Of a stretch of 64,000 nt of DNA, positions 1 to 10,399 are shown in pieces. The DNA comes from an uncultured Paracoccaceae bacterium. GTDB taxonomy: Bacteria; Pseudomonadota; Alphaproteobacteria; Rhodobacterales; Rhodobacteraceae. The position numbers and the translations under genes were made by a program. Positions within the stretch are counted from its first letter, which is position 1. Each line of letters opens with the position of its first letter. A model generated the notes under the pieces. That model saw nothing but the letters and a program-made list of their open reading frames with translations, was not told the DNA's origin and made no database searches. The stretch lies in assembly GCA_905182105.1 (NCBI GenBank), contig CAJJAR010000037.1, forward strand, positions 1 through 64,000, given 5' to 3'.

Positions 1-1
1 G

Positions 2-97
2 TTACTTGCTGACGCCTATCATAAAACAGGTTTACCAGATCAGGCATTCATTGCACAAAATCGGGCCAACGCATCCCGCGCATCCTTAGCTAAATAA
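2..97 (+). CDS. C-terminal end of a CDS running in from outside the window (...LLADAYHKTGLPDQAFIAQNRANASRASLAK*)
   Basis: Open frame from window edge to TAA at 95-97; product not recognised. Confidence 0.4.
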   Translation, partial: LLADAYHKTGLPDQAFIAQNRANASRASLAK

Positions 98-276
98 GTC
101 TCTAATCCGCCTATTTGGCTAAAGGAGTATTCTCAGAAAAGCTCTGAAAGAGTGCGAGGAACGCGCGCAGCCTCTTTGCCTGCAGCCCATGCACGCGACT
201 CGCCCTTTACGAAATAAATGTCGCAACCGGAATGGCGCATCCTTGCTGTTTCAAAAGTTTGTTGATCCTGAATTCT

Positions 277-302
277 AAAAAGTTGCCCATGGGCAACTTT
301 TT
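277..302. terminator. Perfect 26-nt palindrome AAAAAGTTGCCCATGGGCAACTTTTT, candidate bidirectional terminator
   Basis: Self-complementary sequence with A/T-flanked GC stem, in an intergenic region. Confidence 0.55.
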
Positions 303-423
303 AACAACTGAATTTTTGGTGCTTGTATAGCACTAGCTCTTTAGTAACTTTACCCACCAAGACAACAGCAGATGGGTGGGCTAAAATTCAAGAGCTTTCA
401 ACGTGAAACAAGGTACCAGCTAG

Positions 424-466
424 AAAAAAGCCCATTCAAGCTAGTATGTTTGGACGGGCTTTTTTT
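424..466. terminator. Candidate intrinsic terminator (AAAAAAGCCC...GGGCTTTTTTT)
   Basis: Inverted repeat followed by T tract, just downstream of the - strand cytochrome gene. Confidence 0.5.
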
Positions 467-495
467 ATTCCAAAATTTTCGGCTTTTAACGTGTG

Positions 496-906
496 TTACT
501 GACTCATCGATGCAAGGTAGGCAGCAACATCGTTGCCACCTTTTTTCAGTTTAAAGGACATTTTGGATTTTGCCTTTGGGTTATCCAAGGCATTACGCAA
601 GAACGCTTTGGGGTCGGTGACCCACTCTGCCAAAAGTACTTCATTCCAAATAAGGCCAGCTTCGCCCGCAGCGAAGAGATCTTTGGAGTATTTGAAACCC
701 TCTACAGACCCAGCTGTGCGGCCAATCATGCCATAAAGGTTCGGGCCTGATTTACCACCTTTTGTCAGGACCTCACCATCGTCAGACTCTATCATGTGGC
801 AGGACTTACATTTCTTAAATAATTTTGCGCCAGCTTCTGAAACATTATCAGCGAACGCAGGAGCACCCAGGCTCAAAGCGGCAATAGCTATAAGTTTGTG
901 GATCAC
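496..906 (-). CDS. Periplasmic c-type cytochrome (cytochrome c2/c550-like)
   Basis: N-terminal signal peptide, CKSCH haem motif, C-terminal KMSFKLKKGGNDVAAYLASM. Confidence 0.85.
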   Translation of the reverse strand: MIHKLIAIAALSLGAPAFADNVSEAGAKLFKKCKSCHMIESDDGEVLTKGGKSGPNLYGMIGRTAGSVEGFKYSKDLFAAGEAGLIWNEVLLAEWVTDPKAFLRNALDNPKAKSKMSFKLKKGGNDVAAYLASMSQ

Positions 907-1075
907 GTTTTAGACTCCATTATAATTACGTTCAGCCTAGCCCAACTTCGCCATTTCGAATATTCACAAAGTTGCGATTAAAGGTCGCAGATCAGTTTGC
1001 TTGCGACAACTTTGGCTGCTATTTGTTGTGGCGAACACTATTGATTTGGACCGACTGACGAATAGGGCATTGCAA

Positions 1076-1609
1076 ATGAAAATCATGATTCCAGCTTGGG
1101 TTGATGATGTGCTGACCCCCGTTGAAAAATTGGAGGTTCATCAGCGAGGTCTACGTCACAAGGCCATTTCAGTTTTTATTCTGTGTGGCACGCAAGTTTT
1201 GTTACAACGCCGCGCTTTGAAAAAGTATCACACACCCGGCTTGTGGGCGAATGCCTGTTGTACACACCCCACTTGGGAAGAGGCGTCAGGCGCATGTGCC
1301 ATTCGTCGGTTGGATGAGGAATTAGGAGTCAAAATCACTGACCTTGAGTACCGAGACACTCTTGAATACCGCGCTGACGTTGGTGGTGGTTTGACTGAAC
1401 ATGAAGTTGTTGCTGTGTTTATTGCCCAAGTAGCTAGCGATCTGCAGATTACCCCAAATCTTGACGAAGTTATGAATTTCCAGTGGGTGGAGTACGTCGA
1501 TTTGCAAAAACGGATTGCCGATACGCCAGATGTCTTTACACCTTGGCTGCGTATTTACATGGCAGACTTTGCCGAAGCGATATTTGGTGCAGACTTCGGA
1601 CTAAAGTGA
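1076..1609 (+). CDS. idi: Isopentenyl-diphosphate delta-isomerase, type I
   Basis: Nudix-type IDI motifs (GLWANACCTHP, EELGV); start moved inward from ORF start 1001. Confidence 0.85.
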   Translation: MKIMIPAWVDDVLTPVEKLEVHQRGLRHKAISVFILCGTQVLLQRRALKKYHTPGLWANACCTHPTWEEASGACAIRRLDEELGVKITDLEYRDTLEYRADVGGGLTEHEVVAVFIAQVASDLQITPNLDEVMNFQWVEYVDLQKRIADTPDVFTPWLRIYMADFAEAIFGADFGLK

Positions 1610-1690
1610 CCTACACCTTAACCATGTTACCCTAGCAAATTAGCGCGACCTTTGTTTGGTTGCTCTGACCTCAAAAAGATAGTGAACCGT

Positions 1691-3226
1691 ATGGAAAAGC
1701 AGCCCTTAGACTTATTTATCATCGGTGGCGGCATTAATGGGTGCGGTATCGCACGTGATGCAGCCGGCCGTGGTCTAAGGGTTGCACTGGCCGAAATGGG
1801 CGACTTGGGCGGAGCAACATCCTCTGCATCCACCAAGCTATTTCACGGTGGCTTGCGTTACCTGGAATTCTTTGAATTTGGGCTGGTTAGGTCTGCGCTT
1901 AAGGAACGCGAAGTATTGCTAAAAGCGATGCCACATATTTCCTGGCCCATGCGATTTGTATTGCCCTACAGCGAGGACATGCGTTTCGATAGTGAAACTC
2001 CGACCTCACGTTTGTTGACGTGGATTATGCCATGGATGAAAGGGTGCCGTCCCGCATGGCTCATTCGCTTGGGTCTTTTCATGTATGACCATCTGGGCGG
2101 GCGTGATATTTTGCCAGCGACCGAAACCCTTGATCTTCGTGTCGGGGCTGAAGGTGCGCCATTACAAGATCGTTTTGAAATGGCTTATGAATATTCTGAT
2201 TGCTGGGTCGAAGATTCACGGCTTGTCATGTTGAACGCACGCGATGCAGAAGCACGTGGCGCACAGATATTGCCCCGTTGCCGGGTAACGTCGGCACAGC
2301 GCAAAGGCGATTTTTGGCATGTCGAAACAGAGCAGGGGGATTTCACCGCCCGCAATTTGATCAACGCCGGTGGCCCATGGGTTGTCGACATCCTGTCAGG
2401 TGTTTTGCGGCAAAACAGCAGTGCGGGCATCCGATTGGTACGCGGTAGCCATATCGTGACCAAACGCTTGTACGATCACGACAAATGCTACTTTTTCCAA
2501 GGTACTGATGGGCGGATAACTTTCGCCATTCCTTATGAGCAAGATTACACACTAATCGGCACCACAGACGCAGAGCATCATGACCCTGATACGAAACCTG
2601 CAATCTCAGATGTTGAACGTGATTATCTTTGCAATTTTGCCTCTGAATATTTCAAGAAGCCTGTAACGCCTGATGATGTGGTTTGGACTTACTCTGGTGT
2701 GCGTCCACTTTATGATGACGGTGCTGCCTCTGCTACTGCGGCAACGCGCGACTATGTCTTGGATCTGGATACTAATGGCGCGCCATTGCTCAGCATCTTT
2801 GGTGGTAAAATTACAACATATCGCAAGTTGGCGCAAAAGGCTTTGGCAAAGCTTGAGCTGGGTGAGGATTGGACAGCAGAAGTTGCACTGCCTGGTGGGG
2901 ATTTTCCTGTCGATGGTGTTCAGGATTTAATCAATGGCTTAATAACCGATTATGCGTTTTTGGACGCGAAGTGGGCAAGTCGTTTGATCCGCGCCTATGG
3001 GACCGAGGCACGAGAATGGTTGGCTGATGCGAAAGAAACTGCCGATTTAGGTAAGAATTTTGGAGCGACTTTGACAGCGGCCGAACTGACGTGGATGATG
3101 ACCCATGAGTATGCGCGCACAGCAGAAGATGCGGTTTGGCGCCGTACGAAGTTGGGTCTGCGTTTGACCGCGAACCAGATTAAAACCATCGACACATGGA
3201 TGATAGAAGAAGAGCATCTACTATGA
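1691..3226 (+). CDS. glpD: Aerobic glycerol-3-phosphate dehydrogenase
   Basis: FAD motif [32 protein letters not shown]; followed by glpK. Confidence 0.93.
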   Translation: MEKQPLDLFIIGGGINGCGIARDAAGRGLRVALAEMGDLGGATSSASTKLFHGGLRYLEFFEFGLVRSALKEREVLLKAMPHISWPMRFVLPYSEDMRFDSETPTSRLLTWIMPWMKGCRPAWLIRLGLFMYDHLGGRDILPATETLDLRVGAEGAPLQDRFEMAYEYSDCWVEDSRLVMLNARDAEARGAQILPRCRVTSAQRKGDFWHVETEQGDFTARNLINAGGPWVVDILSGVLRQNSSAGIRLVRGSHIVTKRLYDHDKCYFFQGTDGRITFAIPYEQDYTLIGTTDAEHHDPDTKPAISDVERDYLCNFASEYFKKPVTPDDVVWTYSGVRPLYDDGAASATAATRDYVLDLDTNGAPLLSIFGGKITTYRKLAQKALAKLELGEDWTAEVALPGGDFPVDGVQDLINGLITDYAFLDAKWASRLIRAYGTEAREWLADAKETADLGKNFGATLTAAELTWMMTHEYARTAEDAVWRRTKLGLRLTANQIKTIDTWMIEEEHLL

Positions 3227-4701
3227 CTTATATCTTAGCTATTGATCAGGGAACAACGTCATCGCGCGCAATTGTTTTTGATGCAAAAATGCAGCCCGTT
3301 GCGAGTGCTCAACAAGAATTTGAACAGTTTTTCCCAGTTTCTGGATGGGTTGAACATGACGTTGAAGAAATATGGGAAACAGTTCTGAAAACATGCCACG
3401 ATGCACTGGTTAAAGCAAATATTACTGCGAAGGACCTTGCTGCAATCGGAATTACAAACCAGCGTGAGACGACTGTGATTTGGGATGCAGAAACGGGTAA
3501 AGCGATACATAAGGCAATCGTTTGGCAAGATCGGCGAACTGCATCATTCTGTGATGAACTAAAAGCCAACGGGCATACAGATACGATTATGAATAAGACG
3601 GGTCTATTACCTGATCCATATTTCAGCGGAACGAAGGTAAAGTGGCTACTGGATCAACACGAGGGATCGAGGGAACTTGCTGCCGAAGGCAAGCTGCTGT
3701 TCGGCACCATGGACAGCTTCCTGATCTGGCGCCTTACAAACGGGGCCTCGCACGTGACTGATGCAACCAACGCGGCCCGTACGATGATGTACGATATTCA
3801 TGTGGGCGAGTGGAGCACAGACATGTGCGACATACTTGATGTACCAAAAGAAATGCTACCTAAGGTTTTGGATTGTGCCGCTGATTTTGGGATCGCTGAT
3901 GCATCACATCTAGGGGCTGATGTGCCTATCTTGGGCGTTGCAGGTGACCAACAGGCCGCCACCATCGGGCAAGCGTGCTTTGAACCAGGCATGATGAAAT
4001 CCACCTACGGCACGGGTTGTTTTGCCTTGCTGAACACGGGCGCTGATGCCGTTCCTTCAAAGAATAAGATGCTGACTACCATCGCCTATCAATTGGACGG
4101 CGTACCCACCTATGCGCTTGAAGGATCAATCTTTATCGCAGGTGCGGTGGTGCAATGGCTGCGTGACGGAGCGCAGATGATTTCGCATGCGCATGAGACC
4201 CAAGAACTAGCTGAGCAGGGCAGTGGCGACGTGACCATTGTGCCGGCGTTTACCGGCCTTGGTGCGCCCTATTGGAACGCTGATTGCCGCGGCGCAGTTT
4301 ATGGTTTGACGCGCGACAGTGGCCCCGCTGATTTCGCACGTGCAGCGCTGGAATGCATTGGTTTTCAAACACGGGATTTGTCTGAAGCAATGTTGGCAGA
4401 CTGGCCAAATGCGGATCAATCGACCCTTCGTGTGGATGGGGGCCTTAGCGCAAATGATTGGGCGATGCAGTTTCTGTCTGACATGTTAGGCGCGGCTGTT
4501 GATCGACCAGCTGGGGTCGAAACAACAGCGCTGGGTGCAGCATGGTTGGCGGGAATGCGTGCGGGTGTTTACCCCGATGCCAAAGGCTTCGCAGAGCTAT
4601 GGGCCTGCGAAAAGCAGTTTATCCCTGCATTGTCTGAAGATGAACGGTCTAATCTGTATGCACACTGGAAACGCTGCGTGAGCGCAACGATGATGGTTTA
4701 G
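3223..4701 (+). CDS. glpK: Glycerol kinase
   Basis: [45 protein letters not shown]; overlaps glpD stop. Confidence 0.95.
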   Translation: MTYILAIDQGTTSSRAIVFDAKMQPVASAQQEFEQFFPVSGWVEHDVEEIWETVLKTCHDALVKANITAKDLAAIGITNQRETTVIWDAETGKAIHKAIVWQDRRTASFCDELKANGHTDTIMNKTGLLPDPYFSGTKVKWLLDQHEGSRELAAEGKLLFGTMDSFLIWRLTNGASHVTDATNAARTMMYDIHVGEWSTDMCDILDVPKEMLPKVLDCAADFGIADASHLGADVPILGVAGDQQAATIGQACFEPGMMKSTYGTGCFALLNTGADAVPSKNKMLTTIAYQLDGVPTYALEGSIFIAGAVVQWLRDGAQMISHAHETQELAEQGSGDVTIVPAFTGLGAPYWNADCRGAVYGLTRDSGPADFARAALECIGFQTRDLSEAMLADWPNADQSTLRVDGGLSANDWAMQFLSDMLGAAVDRPAGVETTALGAAWLAGMRAGVYPDAKGFAELWACEKQFIPALSEDERSNLYAHWKRCVSATMMV

Positions 4702-5381
4702 GCCACCGTTACCTCAATTTTACCAATACCATCAACGCCACCGGTCATCACGTCACCACTTATAACAGCGCCCACACCTGCGGGTGTGCCTGTCATTATG
4801 ATGTCTCCAGCCTCAAGCCGGACCGCTTGAGATAGGGCTGCGATGTGCTCATCCACGGTCCAGATCATATCACCGATGTCACCTGTTTGACGTGGCTCAC
4901 CATTCACAGACAACCAAATACGGCCCTCTGTTAAACTGTGCACATCCGCAAGAGGAACCAATGCAGAGATGGGTGCGGAATGGTCAAACCCTTTGGACAT
5001 GTCCCAAGGACGACGTTTGTCTTTGGCTTGTTGCTGAACGTCGCGGCGTGTCATGTCGATGCCCACACCGGCACCCCAAATGTGGTTCTGCACCTCTTCG
5101 GGTGCAATGTCTGAACCGCCTTTGCCGATGGCAATCACCAATTCGATTTCGTGGTGAAGATTATTGGTAAGCGTCGGATATGGCATGGTGCAGGGGCTAT
5201 CCATCACAGCATCTGCAGGTTTTGTGAAAAAGAACGGTGCCTCACGGGTGTCATTGCCCATTTCCACCACATGCTCCTCATAGTTGCGGCCCACACAAAA
5301 AATGCGGCGCACCGGGAAACGATCAGATGAATTTACAACAGCTAGGCTGGCTTGTGTGGCAGGGGGTATGACGTAGGTCAT
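4698..5381 (-). CDS. Fumarylacetoacetate hydrolase family protein (fumarylpyruvate hydrolase-like)
   Basis: [43 protein letters not shown] motifs. Confidence 0.82.
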   Translation of the reverse strand: MTYVIPPATQASLAVVNSSDRFPVRRIFCVGRNYEEHVVEMGNDTREAPFFFTKPADAVMDSPCTMPYPTLTNNLHHEIELVIAIGKGGSDIAPEEVQNHIWGAGVGIDMTRRDVQQQAKDKRRPWDMSKGFDHSAPISALVPLADVHSLTEGRIWLSVNGEPRQTGDIGDMIWTVDEHIAALSQAVRLEAGDIIMTGTPAGVGAVISGDVMTGGVDGIGKIEVTVA

Positions 5382-5525
5382 GGGCGGTCCTTTAGCTCAA
5401 TTTTACTCAACTTGGCAGAACTATGCAGCACAGGGAATGGGGATGGTGCAGTAATCGCCACTGGCCCGTTTAAAATTGATCTATAAACTGTAAAGAAATT
5501 GCTGTGATCAAAGGGTGGCACCCAG

Positions 5526-6181
5526 ATGAGACTTATACGCTACGGCGCAATCGGCGCAAAAAACCGGGACTGATTGATAATGCAGCTGAAACTGGTGCGG
5601 CCATTCCAAAACACTCTATTCTCTTTTTCAAAGTGAACTCTGCCATTTTGGGGGCCTATGACGACGTGGTTATGCCGCGCGGATCAACCCATACCGATTG
5701 GGAAATTGAGCTGGGTGTAATTATTGGCAGAACGGCAAAATACATCTCTAAAGCAGACGCATTAGACTACGTCGCGGGGTATTGCGTCGTTAAAGATGTG
5801 TCTGAAAGGCACTTCCAAACACAGCTGACAGGGCAGTGGACGAAAAGAAAATCTTGCGACACATTTGGGCCAACGGGTCCATGGCTTGTGACGCGTGACG
5901 AGGTAGCTGATCCTCAAAATCTAAACATGTCTCTCGACGTGAACGGCAAGCGGATGCAGACGGGCAATACCAGCACGATGATCTTTTTCTGTTGCTGAAA
6001 TTATCGAGCATCTGTCGTCCTTGATGACTCTGCACCCAGGTGATGTGATTACCACAGGTACCCCCCGGGTGTTGGCATGGGGATCAAACCCGACCCCATT
6101 TATCTCAAAAAGGGCGATGTGATGTCCCTGACTATTGATGGTCTTGGCCAACAGCTACAAACGGTCGATCAAGACGCTTAA
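5526..6181 (+). pseudogene. Degraded second FAH-family gene (2-keto-4-pentenoate hydratase-like)
   Basis: Fragments MRLIRYGAIGA / KPGLID-NAAETGAAIP...TDWEIELGVIIG...SCDTFGPTGPWLVT / SVAEIIEHLSSLMTLHPGDVITTGTP / PGVGMGIKPDPIYLKKGD lie in three frames; central N-terminal segment absent. Confidence 0.85.
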
Positions 6182-6390
6182 ATCCTATTCATCAGTTAAT
6201 GATATTTTTCTTGCCATCTGATGTTGTTTTAGGCCAATTAGACACAACGGGTTAGCGATGGCGTCGCTCGCAATTTTGCGTATTCCCGTTTCACCATCCT
6301 GAACGCCGGGACTTTGCTTTGCCGTTGCCGCGGTGAGGGATGGTTCACGCCCCTTCTTCGTCTGCAACGCCAAGCCGTAAAGAAGGAGTT

Positions 6391-7599
6391 ATGTTGATGG
6401 AACGTCCACAACACTATCGTTTCCACCAAGGGCAAAAGGCCCTCCCATTCACCGCTGATGAGTATGAGGCCCGTTTGGCTAAATTGCGCGCGAGCATGGC
6501 TGAAAAGGGTATTGATGCTTGTGTGTTAACCTCGATGCACAATGTCGCTTATTATTCTGGCTTTTTATACTGTGCCTTTGGCCGCCCTTATGGGTTGGTC
6601 GTGACAGCCGCAGACAACGTAACATTCAGTGCAGGTATTGATGCCGCGCAACCATGGCGGCGAAGCCACGGTGATAACATCACTTTCACCGATTGGGAGC
6701 GCAACAACTACTGGCGCGCGGTTCTATCCCTAACCGGTTCTGGCAAATCGATTGGGTATGAAGCTGATCATCTGACAATCTATCAAATGAGTTTGATGGA
6801 TGAGTTTCTTGCCCCGAAAAAAAAGGTCGACGTGGCCCCGACAACGATGCTGCACCGAATGCACAAGTCCACGGCCGAGATTGAATTGATCCGTGCAGGT
6901 GCACAAACGGCTGATGTTGGCGGATATGCAATCCGTGATACGATCAAAGCGGGCGTGCGCGAGATTGATGTTGCAATGGCTGGACGTGATGCAATGGAGC
7001 TGGAAATTGCCAAGCGGTTCCCAGATGCAGAATACCGCGACACATGGGTTTGGTTCCAATCAGGAATCAACACAGACGGTGCCCACAATCCAGTCACAAG
7101 TCGCACATTGGAGCGTGGGGACATCCTAAGCCTGAATGCATTCCCAATGATTTCGGGATACTACACAGCCCTTGAACGGACGTTGTTTGTCCAAGAAGTC
7201 GATTCTGCGTCGCTCAAGATTTGGGAAGCAAATGTCGCGGCCCATGAATATGGGATGAGTTTGCTGAAACCGGGTGTGAGTTGTGCCGAGGTGACGGATA
7301 AAATCAACACGTTCTTCGCAGAACGCGATCTATTGCAGTATCGCACCTTTGGCTACGGTCACTCGTTTGGTGTTTTGTCCCACTACTATGGGCGTGAAGC
7401 AGGGTTGGAACTTCGTGAAGATGTAGACACGGTTCTAGAGGCGGGCATGGTCATTTCTATGGAGCCGATGTTGACGATTGCCGATGGGAAATCGGGGGCA
7501 GGGGGGTATCGTGAGCATGATATCTTGGTGATCACCGAGGACGGAAACGACAACATTACGGGTTATCCGTATGGGCCTGACTTCAACGTCGTGGGCTAA
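6391..7599 (+). CDS. Creatinase (creatine amidinohydrolase, M24 fold)
   Basis: FQSGINTDGAHNPVTSR, FGYGHSFGVLSHYYGREAGLELREDVDTVLEAGMVISMEPM match the creatinase signature; AAGGAG upstream of ATG 6391. Confidence 0.85.
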   Translation: MLMERPQHYRFHQGQKALPFTADEYEARLAKLRASMAEKGIDACVLTSMHNVAYYSGFLYCAFGRPYGLVVTAADNVTFSAGIDAAQPWRRSHGDNITFTDWERNNYWRAVLSLTGSGKSIGYEADHLTIYQMSLMDEFLAPKKKVDVAPTTMLHRMHKSTAEIELIRAGAQTADVGGYAIRDTIKAGVREIDVAMAGRDAMELEIAKRFPDAEYRDTWVWFQSGINTDGAHNPVTSRTLERGDILSLNAFPMISGYYTALERTLFVQEVDSASLKIWEANVAAHEYGMSLLKPGVSCAEVTDKINTFFAERDLLQYRTFGYGHSFGVLSHYYGREAGLELREDVDTVLEAGMVISMEPMLTIADGKSGAGGYREHDILVITEDGNDNITGYPYGPDFNVVG

Positions 7600-7632
7600 A
7601 TAAATGGACCTGAGTCGCGCTTGCGGCTTGGG

Positions 7633-8868
7633 TCAGCTTCCCGTGCGAACTTCGCGTATCCATGCCACGATTGTGGCGCGTGCTTCATCAGACATTTGAA
7701 TTGCGTTGGGTGGTGGCATTGCGCGGCTTAGGCCAGCGTGCAAATAGATTTGGTCAGCATAACGGGCCACGTCTGCTTGGGTTTCAAGATAGACGCCTTT
7801 GGGTGCCCACTGCATGTTGTTCCAAAACGGCTCGCGGGCGTGACACATGGAGCAGTTGCCAAGGACGGTATCGTATGCCGCCTCAAACCCATCCGCGGAC
7901 ACGTATTGTTGTTCCACAGCTGTGAGTGGGCGTAACTCTGCCTCTTCTACGGTTTCAGTTGGGCCAGCGGTTGAAAGCCACGCGATGATCAACATCAACA
8001 TGATCGTGACGCCCCATGTCCAATGCGGGCCTTTGCCGGTTGCGTGCATAGTGTTGAAGTAGTGGCGGATAGTGACACCGGTTAGGAACACGAGGCTTGC
8101 GATAATCCAGCTGTATTCAGTTCCAAAAGACAGCGGATAGTGATTGCTAAGCATCAGGAAGATGACAGGCAATGTGAGGTAGTTGTTATGGGTTGAACGT
8201 AGCTTTGCGATCTTGCCGTATTTGGCGTCCGGCGTGCGCCCTTCTTTTAAATCTTTTACCACGATCCGCTGGTTCGGCATGATGATGAAAAAGACATTGG
8301 CCGTCATGATGGTGGCAGTAAATGCACCCAAGTGCAGTAATGCAGCACGGCCAGTAAAGATTTCGTTGTATCCCCAAGACATCGCGATAAGGATCACAAA
8401 GAGCAAAAGCATTAGAAGCGTTGGACGTTCGCCTAGTTTGGATTTGCACATGAAGTCATAGCAAATCCAACCAATCGTCAGTGAACCGCCAGAGATCAAA
8501 ATACCCTGAAATAGGGTCAAATCAGCTTTGGTTGGGTCCAGCAAGAATAGCTCACCACCCGCCCAATAGACGATCATCAACAAAGCAGCGCCTGACAACC
8601 ACGTGAAATAGCTTTGCCATTTATGCCAGATCAAATGCTGTGGCATATTGTTGGGGGCGACCATGTATTTCTGGATATGGTAGAAACCACCACCATGAAC
8701 CTGCCATTCTTCACCGCTAACGCCATCAGGCATTCCCAGGGCTTTTTTCAGTCCTAAATCAAGAGCGATAAAGAAGAACGATGCACCAATCCACGCCATC
8801 GCTGTGATGACGTGCAACCAGCGCACGACAAAGGCGATCCAGTCCCACAAAATTGCCAGATCATACAT
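7633..8868 (-). CDS. puuD: Membrane-bound urate hydroxylase/oxidase with C-terminal cytochrome c domain (PuuD)
   Basis: Multi-TM N-terminus (WLHVITAMAWIGASFFFIALDLGL), C-terminal CSMCH haem motif; adjacent to uraH and puuE. Confidence 0.88.
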   Translation of the reverse strand: MYDLAILWDWIAFVVRWLHVITAMAWIGASFFFIALDLGLKKALGMPDGVSGEEWQVHGGGFYHIQKYMVAPNNMPQHLIWHKWQSYFTWLSGAALLMIVYWAGGELFLLDPTKADLTLFQGILISGGSLTIGWICYDFMCKSKLGERPTLLMLLLFVILIAMSWGYNEIFTGRAALLHLGAFTATIMTANVFFIIMPNQRIVVKDLKEGRTPDAKYGKIAKLRSTHNNYLTLPVIFLMLSNHYPLSFGTEYSWIIASLVFLTGVTIRHYFNTMHATGKGPHWTWGVTIMLMLIIAWLSTAGPTETVEEAELRPLTAVEQQYVSADGFEAAYDTVLGNCSMCHAREPFWNNMQWAPKGVYLETQADVARYADQIYLHAGLSRAMPPPNAIQMSDEARATIVAWIREVRTGS

Positions 8869-8968
8869 GATCGCGCTCCTTCTAAATCAAATACTTGGAC
8901 ACACTAGCCGAGGATACATTATTCCGATATTGTCCAAAATGAAAAGCAGTATCAAGAAAAACAAGTCA

Positions 8969-9889
8969 ATGTCCTATTTGAATAACATACGTACCTTTGT
9001 AAGGGTTTACGAGCTTGGAAGCATGTCTGCGGCAGGCCGCGATTTACGCATTTCACCCGCTGTCACGTCATCACGTATTTCGCAGCTCGAAGAACATCTT
9101 AGCGTTCGCTTGTTCCAACGCACAACACGCAGTTTAACACCCACAGAGCAGGGCAAGGCGTTTTACAGTGGTGCCTGTGAAATTTTGGAATCTGTAGACA
9201 GTGCAGAAGCGCAGGTGGTCAACATCACCGATAACCCCAAAGGGTCGCTTTATGTCGCGGCACCTTTTGGTGTTGGACGCCGTCTAATCGCACCGCAAGT
9301 GCCTGCATTTATCGCTGAATATCCTGAGGTGAAAATTCGCCTTCGTCTTACGGATCGTAAAGTTGATTTGACGACTGAAGGGCTGGATCTTGCCTTCTTC
9401 CTTGGACAACCAGAGGACAGCAACCTTCGTATTCGTAAAATTTCTGATGTTGAACGCGTTTTATGCGCATCCCCAGAATACATCGCAGCACGTGGCAATC
9501 CGGCGTCGGGAACGGAATTGGTCGCTGATAAACATGAATGCTTGAATTTGCGTTTCCCAGGTGCGACAGAATTTGAATGGCGTCTTCAAACCGATGACGG
9601 TGCAAAAAAATTCCGCGTCACTGGCCGTTATGAATCAGATGATGGGGATGTACTGACGGAGTGGGCCTTGGGTGGGAATGGCATTGTGATGAAGCCAATC
9701 TTTGAGGTAGCGGATCATTTGAATGCTGGGCGTCTTATCCCAGTTGCCAGTCAAACACCGCCAACACCTATTCAAATGGCCTGTCTGTTTACACATCGCA
9801 AACGGCAAGATCCTAAAACCAGATTGTTTATGGATTTTGTAATTGAACGGATTTCAAAAGCAGTGCGCTATCGCACCAGCGGTTCTTAA
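8969..9889 (+). CDS. LysR-family transcriptional regulator
   Basis: N-terminal HTH RTFVRVYELGSMSAAGRDLRISPAVTSSRISQLEEHLSVRLFQRTTRSLTPTEQG. Confidence 0.9.
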   Translation: MSYLNNIRTFVRVYELGSMSAAGRDLRISPAVTSSRISQLEEHLSVRLFQRTTRSLTPTEQGKAFYSGACEILESVDSAEAQVVNITDNPKGSLYVAAPFGVGRRLIAPQVPAFIAEYPEVKIRLRLTDRKVDLTTEGLDLAFFLGQPEDSNLRIRKISDVERVLCASPEYIAARGNPASGTELVADKHECLNLRFPGATEFEWRLQTDDGAKKFRVTGRYESDDGDVLTEWALGGNGIVMKPIFEVADHLNAGRLIPVASQTPPTPIQMACLFTHRKRQDPKTRLFMDFVIERISKAVRYRTSGS

Positions 9890-10239
9890 CTACCGCGGTA
9901 GGTCGAATACCCAAACGGCGAAAGCAACAAAGGCACGTGATAATGTGCTGCTTCAGACATGCCAAAACGAATTGGAACAACGTTTAGAAAACGTGGTTCT
10001 TCAGGTGGTGTGCCGATCGCGTCAAGGTACCCGCCAGCATGAAACACCAACTCGTATGTCCCTATTTCGAATTCCTCTACAGGTAAAATTTGCCCGTTGG
10101 TGCGACCGTCATCATTTGTTAATAATGTTTTCAGGTGCTTGCGTGTCTCACCATCGATTTTGAAAAGTTCGATTTTTAGACCCTGTGCAGGGCAACCACG
10201 TGCCGTGTCCAAAACATGCGTCGTCAAATATCCGGCCAT
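9886..10239 (-). CDS. uraH: 5-hydroxyisourate hydrolase (transthyretin-like)
   Basis: N-terminal LTTHVLDTARGCPA, C-terminal HYHVPLLLSPFGYSTYRGS. Confidence 0.95.
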   Translation of the reverse strand: MAGYLTTHVLDTARGCPAQGLKIELFKIDGETRKHLKTLLTNDDGRTNGQILPVEEFEIGTYELVFHAGGYLDAIGTPPEEPRFLNVVPIRFGMSEAAHYHVPLLLSPFGYSTYRGS

Positions 10240-10399
10240 TGGTGCAGCTCCTCGTTTTCATCTAGTATATAGACAGACCGCGCACCGCATGGAAACCTAT
10301 GGTGCAACAACCCAGTCAAAAGACTGCTTATTGTTTTTATTGAAAAACAGGGCGATTATATTGGAATATGGGTACCCAAACCCTGAGAGGATGAATTGA

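Noticed and set aside
395-410. TTTCAACGTGAAACA, resembling parS
   Set aside because: Contains an extra A that breaks the palindrome; unlike the two perfect sites at 35435 and 37328
8804-8968. N-terminal extension of the LysR ORF
   Set aside because: Overlaps divergent puuD and precedes the canonical LysR N-terminus; start at 8969 preferred
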